From contig JAZUKN010000057.1 in NCBI GenBank assembly GCA_045643285.1, positions 1 through 64,000 on the forward strand: DNA of 64,000 nucleotides. The letters run 5' to 3'. The DNA is from UMGS1696 sp045643285. GTDB lineage: Bacteria > Bacillota > Clostridia > Oscillospirales > CAG-272. The notes under the pieces were generated by a model. It searched no databases and had not been told where the DNA came from. It saw nothing but the letters and a program-made list of their open reading frames with translations. Below, in pieces: positions 51,929 through 60,461 of this stretch; the stretch's first letter is position 1, and every line of letters begins with the position of its first letter. Made by a program: the position numbers and the translations under genes.

Positions 51929-54928
51929 ATGAAAAAGCGCTTACAGCTTATCACAACGCTTGTTCTTTTGATAATAATGACAGCTTGCCTCTCGTCCTGC
52001 ACAAGCGACAGAGACTTTTCTGCTCCACGTCTTCCGGCTGACGGTACTGTGATCCCGCTCACAAAAATAATCAACCCAGACTCAGAAGTCCGCGGCGTGT
52101 GGATAGCGTCCGTCTTCAATATCGACTACCCGTCTTCTGCCGACCTTTCGGCTGAAGATTTACGCGCGGAGATAGACGAGATCATCTCGACCTGCAAACA
52201 AAGCGGCGTGAATACTATATATTTCCAGGTCCGCCCGTCGTGCGACGCACTGTACGAGAGCGACATTTTCCCCGTGTCGAAATATCTTTCGTCGTCGGGT
52301 GAGCTGACTTTCGATCCGCTCGGATATATAGTCGAGACGGCGCACCGCGAGAACATCTTCGTTCACGCATGGGTCAATCCTCTCCGCGTAACTGCCGACG
52401 GAAGCACTCTCGATTCTCTCCCGGATTCTTCTCCGGCAAAGGCGCATCCCGAATGGGTGGTCGAATACTCCGGAAAGCTCTATTTTGACGCAGGTATCCC
52501 CGAAGTACGCACGCTCATCTCCGACGGGGTAAGCGAGATCGTCAGAAAATACGACGTCGACGGAGTGGTTTTCGACGACTATTTCTACCCCTACCCGGTA
52601 TACGGAGACAACAAAAAAATCCTTGATTTTGACGACGGCGACACATACGCCGTACACTGCGGTAATTTTACAAATGTAGAAGATTGGCGGCGTGAGAACG
52701 TCAACGAAATGATACGCGCCTGCTATGAAGCCGTTCATGAAGCGGACAAAGACTGCGTGTTCGGCGTTGCACCGTTCGGCGTATGGCAGAACAACAACGG
52801 CAAGAACGGCGGAAGCGACACCGCAAACCTTGAAGCGTACAGTTCACTCTACTGCGACGCGCTCGCGTGGGTAAAGGGCGGATATATCGACTTCCTCTCG
52901 CCGCAGATTTATTGGGAATTTACAAACAAAACCTCGCCGTATGATGTAGTTCTTCGCTGGTGGAACGCCAAGCTCGACGGAACGGGTGTAAAGCTGATCG
53001 TCTCCCACGCGCTTCATCAGTACAACGGCGACTGGAAATACCCTGAGGGCGAGATCACGGAGCAGATCGTCTACTCGCGCTCCGAAAAGCAGTACTACGG
53101 AAGCGCCTGCTACGGCTACAGCGTGCTCGAAAATAACGTCCGCGGCGCGTCTGACGAGCTTAAAAAAGTATGGTCGGGCGAGATCGTTTACACCGGCATT
53201 TCGTCGACCGGCTCGCCTGTCACGTTCTCATCCCCCGAAAACGATTCCGTCACATATAACGACCGCACGTTCCTCCTCGGGCAGTGCGATCCGGCTTATC
53301 CGCTCACAATGGGCGGCGAGCCGATCAGCATGACGAAAAGCGGCTATTTCAGCACATATCTGCATCTCACGGAGGGCGAGAACGTTTTCGTCTTCACGCA
53401 GAACGGGAAAGAATACGAATACAAAATCACATACAAGACCTCATACGACGGAGTCACGGAGAAAACCGGCGTGTATTCCGACACGGTGGACGCCGTGAAC
53501 ATTTATCCAATGACCGACACGGCGACATCCGACGGCACTATGTGGGTGCAGTGCTACGCGCCGAACGGGAGCACGGTGACGGCGTCCGTCGGAGGTATCT
53601 CAACAAAACTGAAACGGCTCACTGATCCCGTACCCGGCGGAAAGGGTTATGCCTGTGTGCTGTACGGTGCGGAGATCTCGCTTCCGTCCTCCCCGGACGG
53701 AGTTGTGACCGACTGCGGAAACATCATTCTGACAGTCGAGCACAAGGACGGCACAGCGACGAAAACCGGTGGGCGCGTGCGCATCCTCGGCGAAGGTGCG
53801 AGCTTGTGCGTCCGTGCGAAACAGGACTACACCGAGTTGAAAATCACCGAAAACAGCTTATATTACAACGACTACACCGTTCAGTCCGCCGGAATGACCG
53901 ACTACGCCGACGCGCTCTCTGACGGATTCTATCACCTCCGCATGGGCGGTTATGTCTACGAAAGCGCCATGGAAGAGATCGACGATCCGAAATTGTGCGA
54001 CAAATGTAGAATTGAGTCGGTGAAGGTGTCGGACGACGGCGAGCGGACAAGTATAGTCTTCCGTGCGACTGACAGTATGCCATACAACGGATGTATCGAC
54101 GGAGATTCGTTCGTCGTGACGTTCTACAACGCGGACGGGGAAAACTCAGCAGACGCGGAGATCGGCGAGAATCCGTTTTTTGAGTCGTGCGACGTGATAC
54201 GACTCGAAAAAAAGGTTAGATATTCGTTCCCGCTCTATGACACGGACAACTTCTATGGGTTTGATCTCATGTACGGCGACGGCGAGATCGTCGTGACACT
54301 GCGCGATCCCGTGAAGATAGACGCGACGGCGGAAAAACCGCTTGAGGGAAAAATCATCGTACTTGACGCAGGTCACGGAGGAGAAGACAGCGGTGCGGTC
54401 GGCATGAAAACTCTCGGCGGACGGGCTGACGAAAAGGACGTAAACCTTGCAGTCGTTCTTGCGGCGGAGAAAAAGCTCTCGTCTCTCGGCGCGGACGTGA
54501 GGCTAACGAGAAGCGACGACAGCACGTTTTCACTTGTCGGGAACGACGGGCGGATGAAGTATCTCGAAGCGCTTGAGCCGGACTTGTGCGTGTCCGTTCA
54601 TCAGAACTCGGACGAGTACACGAAAGACATACGAAGCACGCACGGCACGCTCGGGCTATGGTGCATGGACGGCGGAACGATGCTCGCGGAATGTGTATCG
54701 AAATCGGTGGCGGAGGCGCTCGGGCGAATGTGGCAAGATTCGCGCTATCAGATGCTTGCGATGTGCCGCAATCCGAAATTCCCGGCGGCACTGATCGAGG
54801 TCGGATATATGACGAGCGCGGAGGAATACGAGCTGATGACGACGGAGGTAGGGGTAAACCGCGCGGCAGACGGGATAGTCGACGGGATACTCGAATGGTA
54901 CGCACGGCAGGAGAAGTACATAAAATAA
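51929..54928 (+). CDS. Lipoprotein fusing a GHL10 (DigH-like) domain to an N-acetylmuramoyl-L-alanine amidase
   Basis: The protein has 999 residues. The signal peptide ends in a lipobox (L-S-S-C, Cys24), so it is anchored outside the membrane. Residues ~50-400 are a glycosyl-hydrolase-like TIM barrel (DUF187/GHL10) with 'VRGVWIASVFNIDYPSS', 'YFQVRPSCDALYES', 'FVHAWVNPLRV' and the acidic 'VDGVVFDDYFYPYP'. Residues ~430-510 look like an Ig-like sandwich, and ~620-780 look like further beta domains. Residues ~805-995 are Amidase_3: 'VLDAGHGGEDSG' (zinc His816), a Glu in 'ADEKDVNL', 'SVHQNS' and the catalytic Glu of 'LIEVGYMTS'. DigH of E. coli cuts glycan strands stripped of peptides, and the amidase strips them, so the two activities fit one pathway. 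It is divergent from the SpoIIQ-like gene. Confidence 0.88.
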   Translation: MKKRLQLITTLVLLIIMTACLSSCTSDRDFSAPRLPADGTVIPLTKIINPDSEVRGVWIASVFNIDYPSSADLSAEDLRAEIDEIISTCKQSGVNTIYFQVRPSCDALYESDIFPVSKYLSSSGELTFDPLGYIVETAHRENIFVHAWVNPLRVTADGSTLDSLPDSSPAKAHPEWVVEYSGKLYFDAGIPEVRTLISDGVSEIVRKYDVDGVVFDDYFYPYPVYGDNKKILDFDDGDTYAVHCGNFTNVEDWRRENVNEMIRACYEAVHEADKDCVFGVAPFGVWQNNNGKNGGSDTANLEAYSSLYCDALAWVKGGYIDFLSPQIYWEFTNKTSPYDVVLRWWNAKLDGTGVKLIVSHALHQYNGDWKYPEGEITEQIVYSRSEKQYYGSACYGYSVLENNVRGASDELKKVWSGEIVYTGISSTGSPVTFSSPENDSVTYNDRTFLLGQCDPAYPLTMGGEPISMTKSGYFSTYLHLTEGENVFVFTQNGKEYEYKITYKTSYDGVTEKTGVYSDTVDAVNIYPMTDTATSDGTMWVQCYAPNGSTVTASVGGISTKLKRLTDPVPGGKGYACVLYGAEISLPSSPDGVVTDCGNIILTVEHKDGTATKTGGRVRILGEGASLCVRAKQDYTELKITENSLYYNDYTVQSAGMTDYADALSDGFYHLRMGGYVYESAMEEIDDPKLCDKCRIESVKVSDDGERTSIVFRATDSMPYNGCIDGDSFVVTFYNADGENSADAEIGENPFFESCDVIRLEKKVRYSFPLYDTDNFYGFDLMYGDGEIVVTLRDPVKIDATAEKPLEGKIIVLDAGHGGEDSGAVGMKTLGGRADEKDVNLAVVLAAEKKLSSLGADVRLTRSDDSTFSLVGNDGRMKYLEALEPDLCVSVHQNSDEYTKDIRSTHGTLGLWCMDGGTMLAECVSKSVAEALGRMWQDSRYQMLAMCRNPKFPAALIEVGYMTSAEEYELMTTEVGVNRAADGIVDGILEWYARQEKYIK

Positions 54929-54934
54929 AGCGGC

Positions 54935-54970
54935 AAACCGCGGAGAGAAGAAAAAACCTCCGCGGTTTTT
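54935..54970 (+). terminator. Terminator after the fusion lipoprotein gene
   Basis: AAACCGCGGAG (54935-54945) pairs with CTCCGCGGTTT (54958-54968) and runs into TTTTT. Confidence 0.9.
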
Positions 54971-54992
54971 GTATTCCCTTTTTTCTTTGGCA

Positions 54993-55521
54993 AAGAAAGA
55001 GAGAAAACGTCAGAGACGTTTTTATTATCCTAACTTGTTTACAAGTGGGCAGACGGGTATTTATCCAAACCGCACGTTTGGATTCGTTTTTCCGCTACGC
55101 GCGGGGGCGCACAAGAGCGTACCGCGACGCTCTTGTGAATCACCGCGCTTAGGGGGAAGGTCGCTGCGCTCTATTCCCCCTAAGAACCCCTTTGTTGCAA
55201 AGTAATTGCAAATCTATTATTATCTAATCATTTATTAACGATTATGTTATACTTTATAATGAGCGGCAGCGCGCTATTATTAACGATCTAAATCCTCGAA
55301 AACGTCGCACTCGCTTTGTGACAAGGGAGATTCCAACCGAGATGCGGAGCATCTCGACGACTTCGTTTACGAAGTCGGTAGGCGTGAATTGACGAAGTCC
55401 TTCCCCCTTTGGTTCGGTGATTGACAAGAGCGTCGAATAACGCTCTTGTCCGCCGTCCGCCGCGTATACATATGCCGGACAAAAAGATGAATTTGAAAAC
55501 GTCACCGACGTTTTCTACCTT
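54993..55521. repeat. MITE-like dispersed element, copy 5
   Basis: The left end is AAGAAAGAGAGAAAACGT-cagag-ACGTTTT and the right end GAAAACGT-caccg-ACGTTTTCTACCTT. It contains 'TCCAAACCGCACGTTTGG', the stem CAAGAGCGT...ACGCTCTTG, and the AT-rich 'TAATGAGCGGCAGCGCGCTATTATTA'. The block 55337-55390 is the reverse complement of 25792-25845 in copy 2, an internal inversion. There is no gene in the 54929-55774 gap. Confidence 0.75.
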
Positions 55522-55544
55522 TTGCCGATGTAAAGAGTGTGCAG

Positions 55545-55600
55545 ATCGTTCGGCGGCAGGAGTAACGCGTATACATACGCACTGCCCTACGGCATACAGG
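55545..55600. repeat. GC-rich palindromic repeat remnant (third family, reverse)
   Basis: 'CAGATCGTTCGGCGGCAGGAGTAA...CTGCCCTACGGCATAC' resembles the reverse complement of 30636-30705. Confidence 0.45.
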
Positions 55601-55652
55601 TGAAGTTCACGCGAAGCCGCAAAATTTGTGCAAAGCGCAAAAACGTATTTGC

Positions 55653-55673
55653 AAAAAACCGCTTAGGTTTTTT
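55653..55673 (+). other. Small A/T-flanked hairpin
   Basis: AAAAAACC-gctta-GGTTTTTT could act as a weak terminator that insulates the next promoter from the repeat. Confidence 0.4.
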
Positions 55674-55683
55674 CCTTTTCCCG

Positions 55684-55712
55684 TTGACCTTCCGACATTT
55701 TCGGAGTATAAT
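55684..55712 (+). promoter_or_regulatory. Promoter of the DUF512-der-plsY operon
   Basis: TTGACC (55684-55689), a 17-base spacer and TATAAT (55707-55712), 63 bases before the start. Confidence 0.8.
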
Positions 55713-55774
55713 ATAAAATAGGTTAAAAGGGAAAAATATGTTTATCCGCAAACACGCCGAAAGGAGACGGGATC

Positions 55775-57067
55775 ATGGTCGAGATAACAGGGGTGCTTCC
55801 CCACTCACGCGCCGCTCGCGCAGGAATAAAAACAGGCGATATCCTCATCTCCGTCAACGGCAGAGACATAAACGACGTACTCGACTACCGCTTCCGTCTC
55901 GCAGACGAAAAAGTCGAGCTTCTGCTCCACCGCGGCGCGGAGCTTGTCACCGTAAAGATCAAAAAAGACGAGTACGACGACATCGGTCTTGAGTTCGGCA
56001 CGCCCCTCATGGACAAGAAGCACCGCTGTGAAAACGGGTGCGTCTTCTGCTTCATCGATCAGAACCCGAAAGGGATGCGCGAAACTATCTACTTCAAGGA
56101 CGACGACAGCCGTCTATCGTTCCTCCACGGAAACTACATCACGCTGACAAATCTGCACGACGCGGACATCGACCGAATAATCGAGATGCACATCTCGCCG
56201 GTGAACGTGTCCGTGCACACGACAAATCCCGAGCTTCGCGTTAAGATGATGAAGAACAAGCGCGCCGGCGATGTTCTCGCGTATCTTCGCCGCCTTGCCG
56301 ACGCAGGTATCACTCTTCGCGGACAGATAGTGCTGTGCAAAGGACTGAACGACGGGGACGAGCTTGACCGCACGATGCGCGACCTCTCGGCTTTTTATCC
56401 GGCGATGGACAGCGTGTCTGTCGTTCCGGCAGGGCTTACGGGACACCGCGACGGGCTCTATCCGCTTGAACCGTTCACCGCGGACGAATGCGCCGCCGTC
56501 ATAAAGCAGGTCGACAGCTTCAACAACACGCTTCCGGAGCGGATGTTCTTCGCCTCCGACGAGTTCTTCGTCAAAAGCGGCACTCCACTGCCGGGCGGCG
56601 ACTTCTACGGCGAATACACGCAGATCGAAAACGGCGTCGGAATGCTCACGTCGTTCGGAGACGAATTTTTGTCCCTGTTCGGCACATACGACAGCACAGA
56701 CGGCATAAAACCGCGCGAAATATCCGTCGCAACGGGTGAAGCGGCGTATGAGCTGATAAGCTCACTTTGCAATAAAGTCAATGAAAAATTTCCGCAGATA
56801 AAAATACACATCTACCCCGTCAAAAACACGTTCTTCGGCGGTGAAGTGACCGTCACGGGACTGCTCACTGGAAAAGATCTTCTCGCCGGACTGTCGGGAA
56901 AGCCGCTCGGAGATGTGCTTTATCTATCACGCACGATGCTCCGCTCAGAGGGTGACTTGTTCCTCGACGGAACAACTCCCGAAGAGCTGTCAAAAATGCT
57001 CGGCGTGCCTGTAGAATTCACCGAAAACGACGGCGCGGAGTTCTGCGAAAAGATAATAGGCGAATGA
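55775..57067 (+). CDS. DUF512 radical SAM-like Fe-S protein with PDZ domain
   Basis: The 430-residue protein starts with a small PDZ-like domain (~1-65, 'SRAARAGIKTGDILISVNGRDI'). A cluster motif C-x3-C-x2-C follows in 'RCENGCVFCFIDQNPKGMR' (~85-103), then a radical SAM-like barrel with 'SVHTTNPELRVKMM' and a C-terminal DUF512 region. The family is widespread in Clostridia, usually just before der, as here; its reaction is unknown. The ATG has AGGAGA upstream. Confidence 0.9.
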   Translation: MVEITGVLPHSRAARAGIKTGDILISVNGRDINDVLDYRFRLADEKVELLLHRGAELVTVKIKKDEYDDIGLEFGTPLMDKKHRCENGCVFCFIDQNPKGMRETIYFKDDDSRLSFLHGNYITLTNLHDADIDRIIEMHISPVNVSVHTTNPELRVKMMKNKRAGDVLAYLRRLADAGITLRGQIVLCKGLNDGDELDRTMRDLSAFYPAMDSVSVVPAGLTGHRDGLYPLEPFTADECAAVIKQVDSFNNTLPERMFFASDEFFVKSGTPLPGGDFYGEYTQIENGVGMLTSFGDEFLSLFGTYDSTDGIKPREISVATGEAAYELISSLCNKVNEKFPQIKIHIYPVKNTFFGGEVTVTGLLTGKDLLAGLSGKPLGDVLYLSRTMLRSEGDLFLDGTTPEELSKMLGVPVEFTENDGAEFCEKIIGE

Positions 57068-57119
57068 TTTCAGTTATTCTTTGAAAAATACGCTAATAAT
57101 AAAAAGGACAGGATATATC

Positions 57120-58454
57120 ATGTCAAAACCGATCATAGCAATAGTAGGACGCCCGAACGTTGGCAAAAGCACGCTTTTCAACAAGCTCATCGGTGAGCGG
57201 CGTGCAATAGTCGAAGACAGCCCCGGCATCACGCGCGACCGTATCTACGGCGAGTGCGAGTGGAGAGGCAAAAAGCTCACGGTCATCGACACCGGCGGAA
57301 TCGAGCCGAAGACTGACGACCTTATTCTGAAGAAAATGCGCGAGCAGGCACAGCTTGCGATAGACACAGCCGATGTTATCATCTTTATGTGCGACATCCG
57401 CACGGGACTGCTCGCCGACGACATGGATATTGCCGTCATGCTCAAAAAGAGCGGCAAGCCCGTCGTCCCCGTTATCAACAAATCCGACAGGATCGGCGAC
57501 GTTGCGCCGGAGTTCTACGAGTTCTACGAGCTTGGCTTCAAGATCGACCCGATAGCCATTTCTTCCCTTCACGGAAGCGGAAGCGGCGACGTTCTTGACG
57601 CGGTGCTTGAGGCGCTCCCCGAATTTGAAGAGGAAGAAAAAGACGACGACATCATTTCCGTCGCAGTCATCGGCAAGCCGAACGCCGGAAAATCGTCTCT
57701 CGTAAACCGCGTGCTCGGAAGCGACAGATGTATCGTGTCCGACATTCCCGGCACGACGCGCGACGCTATCGACACGCAGTTCGAGAACGACTGGGGAAAA
57801 TACAATTTCATCGACACCGCAGGCATCCGCCGTCAGTCGAGAGTTGACGACAAGGTCGAAAAGATCAGCGTGCTGCGCGCGAAAATGGCAGTCGACCGTG
57901 CAGACGTTTGTCTCATCATGATCGACGCGAACGAGGGCATCACCGAGCAGGACGAAAAGATCGCCGGTACAGCACACGAAGCCGGCAAAGCGTCGATAAT
58001 CTGCGTGAACAAGTGGGATTCCGTCGACAAGGACAACTCAACGACGAACAAGTTCACAAAGGACATCGAAACCGCGCTGTCGTATATGACTTACGCGCCT
58101 ATCATGTTCATCTCGGCAAAGACCGGACAGAGAGTCGACAAGCTGTTTGAGCTTATAAACTACGTCAACAACCAGTCGAAGATGCGCGTCTCCACGGGTA
58201 TGCTCAACGACGTGCTGGCAGACGCAGTTTCCCGCGTTCAGCCGCCGTCCGACAAGGGCAGAAGACTGAAGATATACTATATGACTCAGGCGTCCGTTGC
58301 ACCGCCGACGTTTGTCATCTTCTGCAACAACGCGGAACTCTTCCACTTCTCTTATCAGAGATATATCGAAAACTGTCTCCGCGAAACGTTCGGCTTCAAG
58401 GGCACGCCCGTCAAGCTGATAATCCGCCAGAAAGGCGAAAACGACGACGAATAA
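57120..58454 (+). CDS. der: Ribosome assembly GTPase Der (EngA)
   Basis: The 444-residue protein has two GTPase domains in tandem. The first has 'VGRPNVGKSTLFN', 'DTGG' and 'NKSD'; the second has 'IGKPNAGKSSLVN', 'DTAG' and 'NKWD'. A C-terminal KH-like domain ends '...TPVKLIIRQK'. It is needed for 50S subunit maturation. The ATG at 57120 has AAAGGACA upstream and starts 'MSKPIIAIVGRP' as in orthologues; an earlier in-frame ATG at 57081 is unlikely. Confidence 0.97.
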   Translation: MSKPIIAIVGRPNVGKSTLFNKLIGERRAIVEDSPGITRDRIYGECEWRGKKLTVIDTGGIEPKTDDLILKKMREQAQLAIDTADVIIFMCDIRTGLLADDMDIAVMLKKSGKPVVPVINKSDRIGDVAPEFYEFYELGFKIDPIAISSLHGSGSGDVLDAVLEALPEFEEEEKDDDIISVAVIGKPNAGKSSLVNRVLGSDRCIVSDIPGTTRDAIDTQFENDWGKYNFIDTAGIRRQSRVDDKVEKISVLRAKMAVDRADVCLIMIDANEGITEQDEKIAGTAHEAGKASIICVNKWDSVDKDNSTTNKFTKDIETALSYMTYAPIMFISAKTGQRVDKLFELINYVNNQSKMRVSTGMLNDVLADAVSRVQPPSDKGRRLKIYYMTQASVAPPTFVIFCNNAELFHFSYQRYIENCLRETFGFKGTPVKLIIRQKGENDDE

Positions 58455-58487
58455 ACCCACATCCCCCCTTTTTTTGGAGAAAAAACA

Positions 58488-59273
58488 ATGCTCTATTTTC
58501 TTTTTGGTAACGAAACAGGCTATTCCCTCAACCACATCGGCGTGATAGGCACTTTCCTGTGGAAGGACGGTGCCTTGATGTTCCCCGTAATGCTCGCGTT
58601 TCTTGCGCTCTCACTGTTTATCGGCTATCTTCTCGGAAGCGTGAACTTCGCGCTCATCTTCTCAAAGAGAATGTACGGTGAAGACATCCGCAAATCGGGA
58701 AGCGGCAACGCCGGCTTTACGAATATGATGCGGAATTACGGCGGAAAGGCAGCGTATCTCACTTTCGTCGGAGACTTTGTGAAGACTGTCGCCGCAGTCC
58801 TCATCGGCTGGGTGCTGTACGGTTATCTAGGTGCGTGGACAGGTGCGCTCGGTGCGATACTCGGTCACGTCTTTCCGCTCTACCACAACTTCCGCGGCGG
58901 CAAAGGGATAGTCTGCCTCACCGCAACTCTCGTCGTGCTCGACTGGAGGATATTCCTCGTCTTGTTCGTCATCTTCATGGTGACGGCATTCACGACAAAA
59001 TATATCTCCCTCGCGTCTTTCATCTGCGGCGCGACTCTTCCGATATTTGCAAGCCGTTTCTACAAGGCGACAGCGGTCGAGGGTGGTATACTGATCGACG
59101 AAAACAGCCGTCTCAAAGCGTTCGTTACAATGGTATGCCTGATAATCGCGGTGATCATCGTAGTGAAGCACATCCCGAACATCAAACGCATCAGCGACGG
59201 CAGAGAAGGCAAATTCACCTTTAATAAATCGAAAAAAACGTTTGAAGAAGTAAAAACGGACAAACAGAAATGA
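58488..59273 (+). CDS. plsY: Glycerol-3-phosphate acyltransferase PlsY
   Basis: The 261-residue membrane protein transfers acyl groups from acyl-phosphate to glycerol 3-phosphate, the first step of phospholipid synthesis. Motifs are 'YLLGSVNFALIFSK', 'RKSGSGNAGFTNMMRNYG' (usually GSGNPGATN) and 'GHVFPLYHNFRGGKGI'. It is longer than the usual ~200, with ~35 extra N-terminal residues and a Lys-rich tail. If translation began at an internal ATG (e.g. 58578) the protein would have a more standard length. Its stop overlaps the next gene by four bases. Confidence 0.92.
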   Translation: MLYFLFGNETGYSLNHIGVIGTFLWKDGALMFPVMLAFLALSLFIGYLLGSVNFALIFSKRMYGEDIRKSGSGNAGFTNMMRNYGGKAAYLTFVGDFVKTVAAVLIGWVLYGYLGAWTGALGAILGHVFPLYHNFRGGKGIVCLTATLVVLDWRIFLVLFVIFMVTAFTTKYISLASFICGATLPIFASRFYKATAVEGGILIDENSRLKAFVTMVCLIIAVIIVVKHIPNIKRISDGREGKFTFNKSKKTFEEVKTDKQK

Positions 59274-60433
59274 CTGACGAAAAGATAAAAGCGTTCGCAT
59301 CTCTCGCCGAAAAAAGCGCGACTGCCGGAACGCTATGCAATATAGTTTTTCACTCTCCGAAAGTCGGAGATATGCTCAAAGCGAAAGGAACTCTCCGCTC
59401 GGTATCCGGAGAAGACGTCGTGCAGTTTGAAACTTCGCTCACCGAGGGCAGAGTATCGCAGAAAAACGTGAAGCTCGCTTTCCTCTCGGAAGAGATCGCA
59501 CGGCTGTTTGATATTTACACTAAAGCTGATCTCAACGACAGCGGCGGAAGCGCGTCTCTGATGATCTCGAAAAAAGGCGCGGTGACGCTCCTCAAAAAAG
59601 GAAAGATCGGCGAGGGCAGAGAGAAAACAGTTCTACAGTTGTCGAATAACCGCGAGAAAAAGCACCTACTTGACGGGAGCGAGCCGTTTCTCTTTTCTCT
59701 CGGCGTATCCGACGAAAACGGACGGGTACACGACAAGCGTCAGTCGAAATTCAGACAGATCTGCCGTTTTGCGGAATACATCTGCGACGCTGAAAAGAAA
59801 CTGAAAAAGAACGGCACGCTGTACGTCTGCGACCTCTGCTGCGGAAAAAGCTATCTATCGTTCGCGTGCTATCATGTGCTGACCGAGATATGCGGACGGG
59901 ATGTGATAATGGCGTGTGTCGATCTCAAGGCGAGCGTTATGGAATACTGCTCGGGTATCGCAAAATCGGCTCACATGGACGGGATTAAGTTCTACGCAAT
60001 GGACATAAACGACTTCGTACCCGAAGAAAAGCCCGATCTTGTGATCTCTCTCCACGCCTGCGATACGGCGACGGACATCGTTCTCGACTTCGCCGCAAAA
60101 AACCGCGCGGATATGATACTCTCGACTCCGTGCTGTCATCATCAGATGAACCGCGAGATGGACTGCCCGACGCTTGATTTTATCGGAAGCCGTCCCATTC
60201 TCCGTCAGAAGCTCTGCGACGCGGCAACGGATGCACTGCGGCTCTTAAAACTCGAATCCGAGGGCTACAAAACGGACGCAACGGAGCTGATCGACCCCGA
60301 AGAAACACCGAAAAACGTCATGCTGAGAGCGGAAAGAATAAGGCTTTACGACTTTGATTCACCGGAAGCCGCAGAAAAAGTGAAGAAATACCGCTCGACT
60401 TACGCTTTCCTTTACGGAAAAGAACCGGAATAA
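59270..60433 (+). CDS. SAM-dependent methyltransferase (Methyltransf_32-like)
   Basis: The 387-residue protein has an N-terminal ~130-residue domain, then a class I methyltransferase fold with motif I 'YVCDLCCGKSYLSFACYHVL' (~185-204). 'DLVISLHACDTATD' and 'ILSTPCCHHQMNREM' follow; the CCHH run is typical of this family and of its eukaryotic relatives. The substrate, RNA or protein, is unknown. The ATGA overlap with plsY indicates coupling. Confidence 0.82.
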   Translation: MTDEKIKAFASLAEKSATAGTLCNIVFHSPKVGDMLKAKGTLRSVSGEDVVQFETSLTEGRVSQKNVKLAFLSEEIARLFDIYTKADLNDSGGSASLMISKKGAVTLLKKGKIGEGREKTVLQLSNNREKKHLLDGSEPFLFSLGVSDENGRVHDKRQSKFRQICRFAEYICDAEKKLKKNGTLYVCDLCCGKSYLSFACYHVLTEICGRDVIMACVDLKASVMEYCSGIAKSAHMDGIKFYAMDINDFVPEEKPDLVISLHACDTATDIVLDFAAKNRADMILSTPCCHHQMNREMDCPTLDFIGSRPILRQKLCDAATDALRLLKLESEGYKTDATELIDPEETPKNVMLRAERIRLYDFDSPEAAEKVKKYRSTYAFLYGKEPE

Positions 60434-60461
60434 AATATAATTACATAAAAGAGGTATCATT

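Noticed and set aside
51690..51929. 80-codon N-terminal extension of the M23 protein frame
   Set aside because: It crosses the divergent promoter region and would bury the membrane helix; ATG 51689 gives a normal bitopic protein.
54586..55152. Open frame of 188 codons running from the fusion gene into the repeat
   Set aside because: The first half is an out-of-frame reading of the amidase domain and the second half is repeat DNA; there is no ribosome site.
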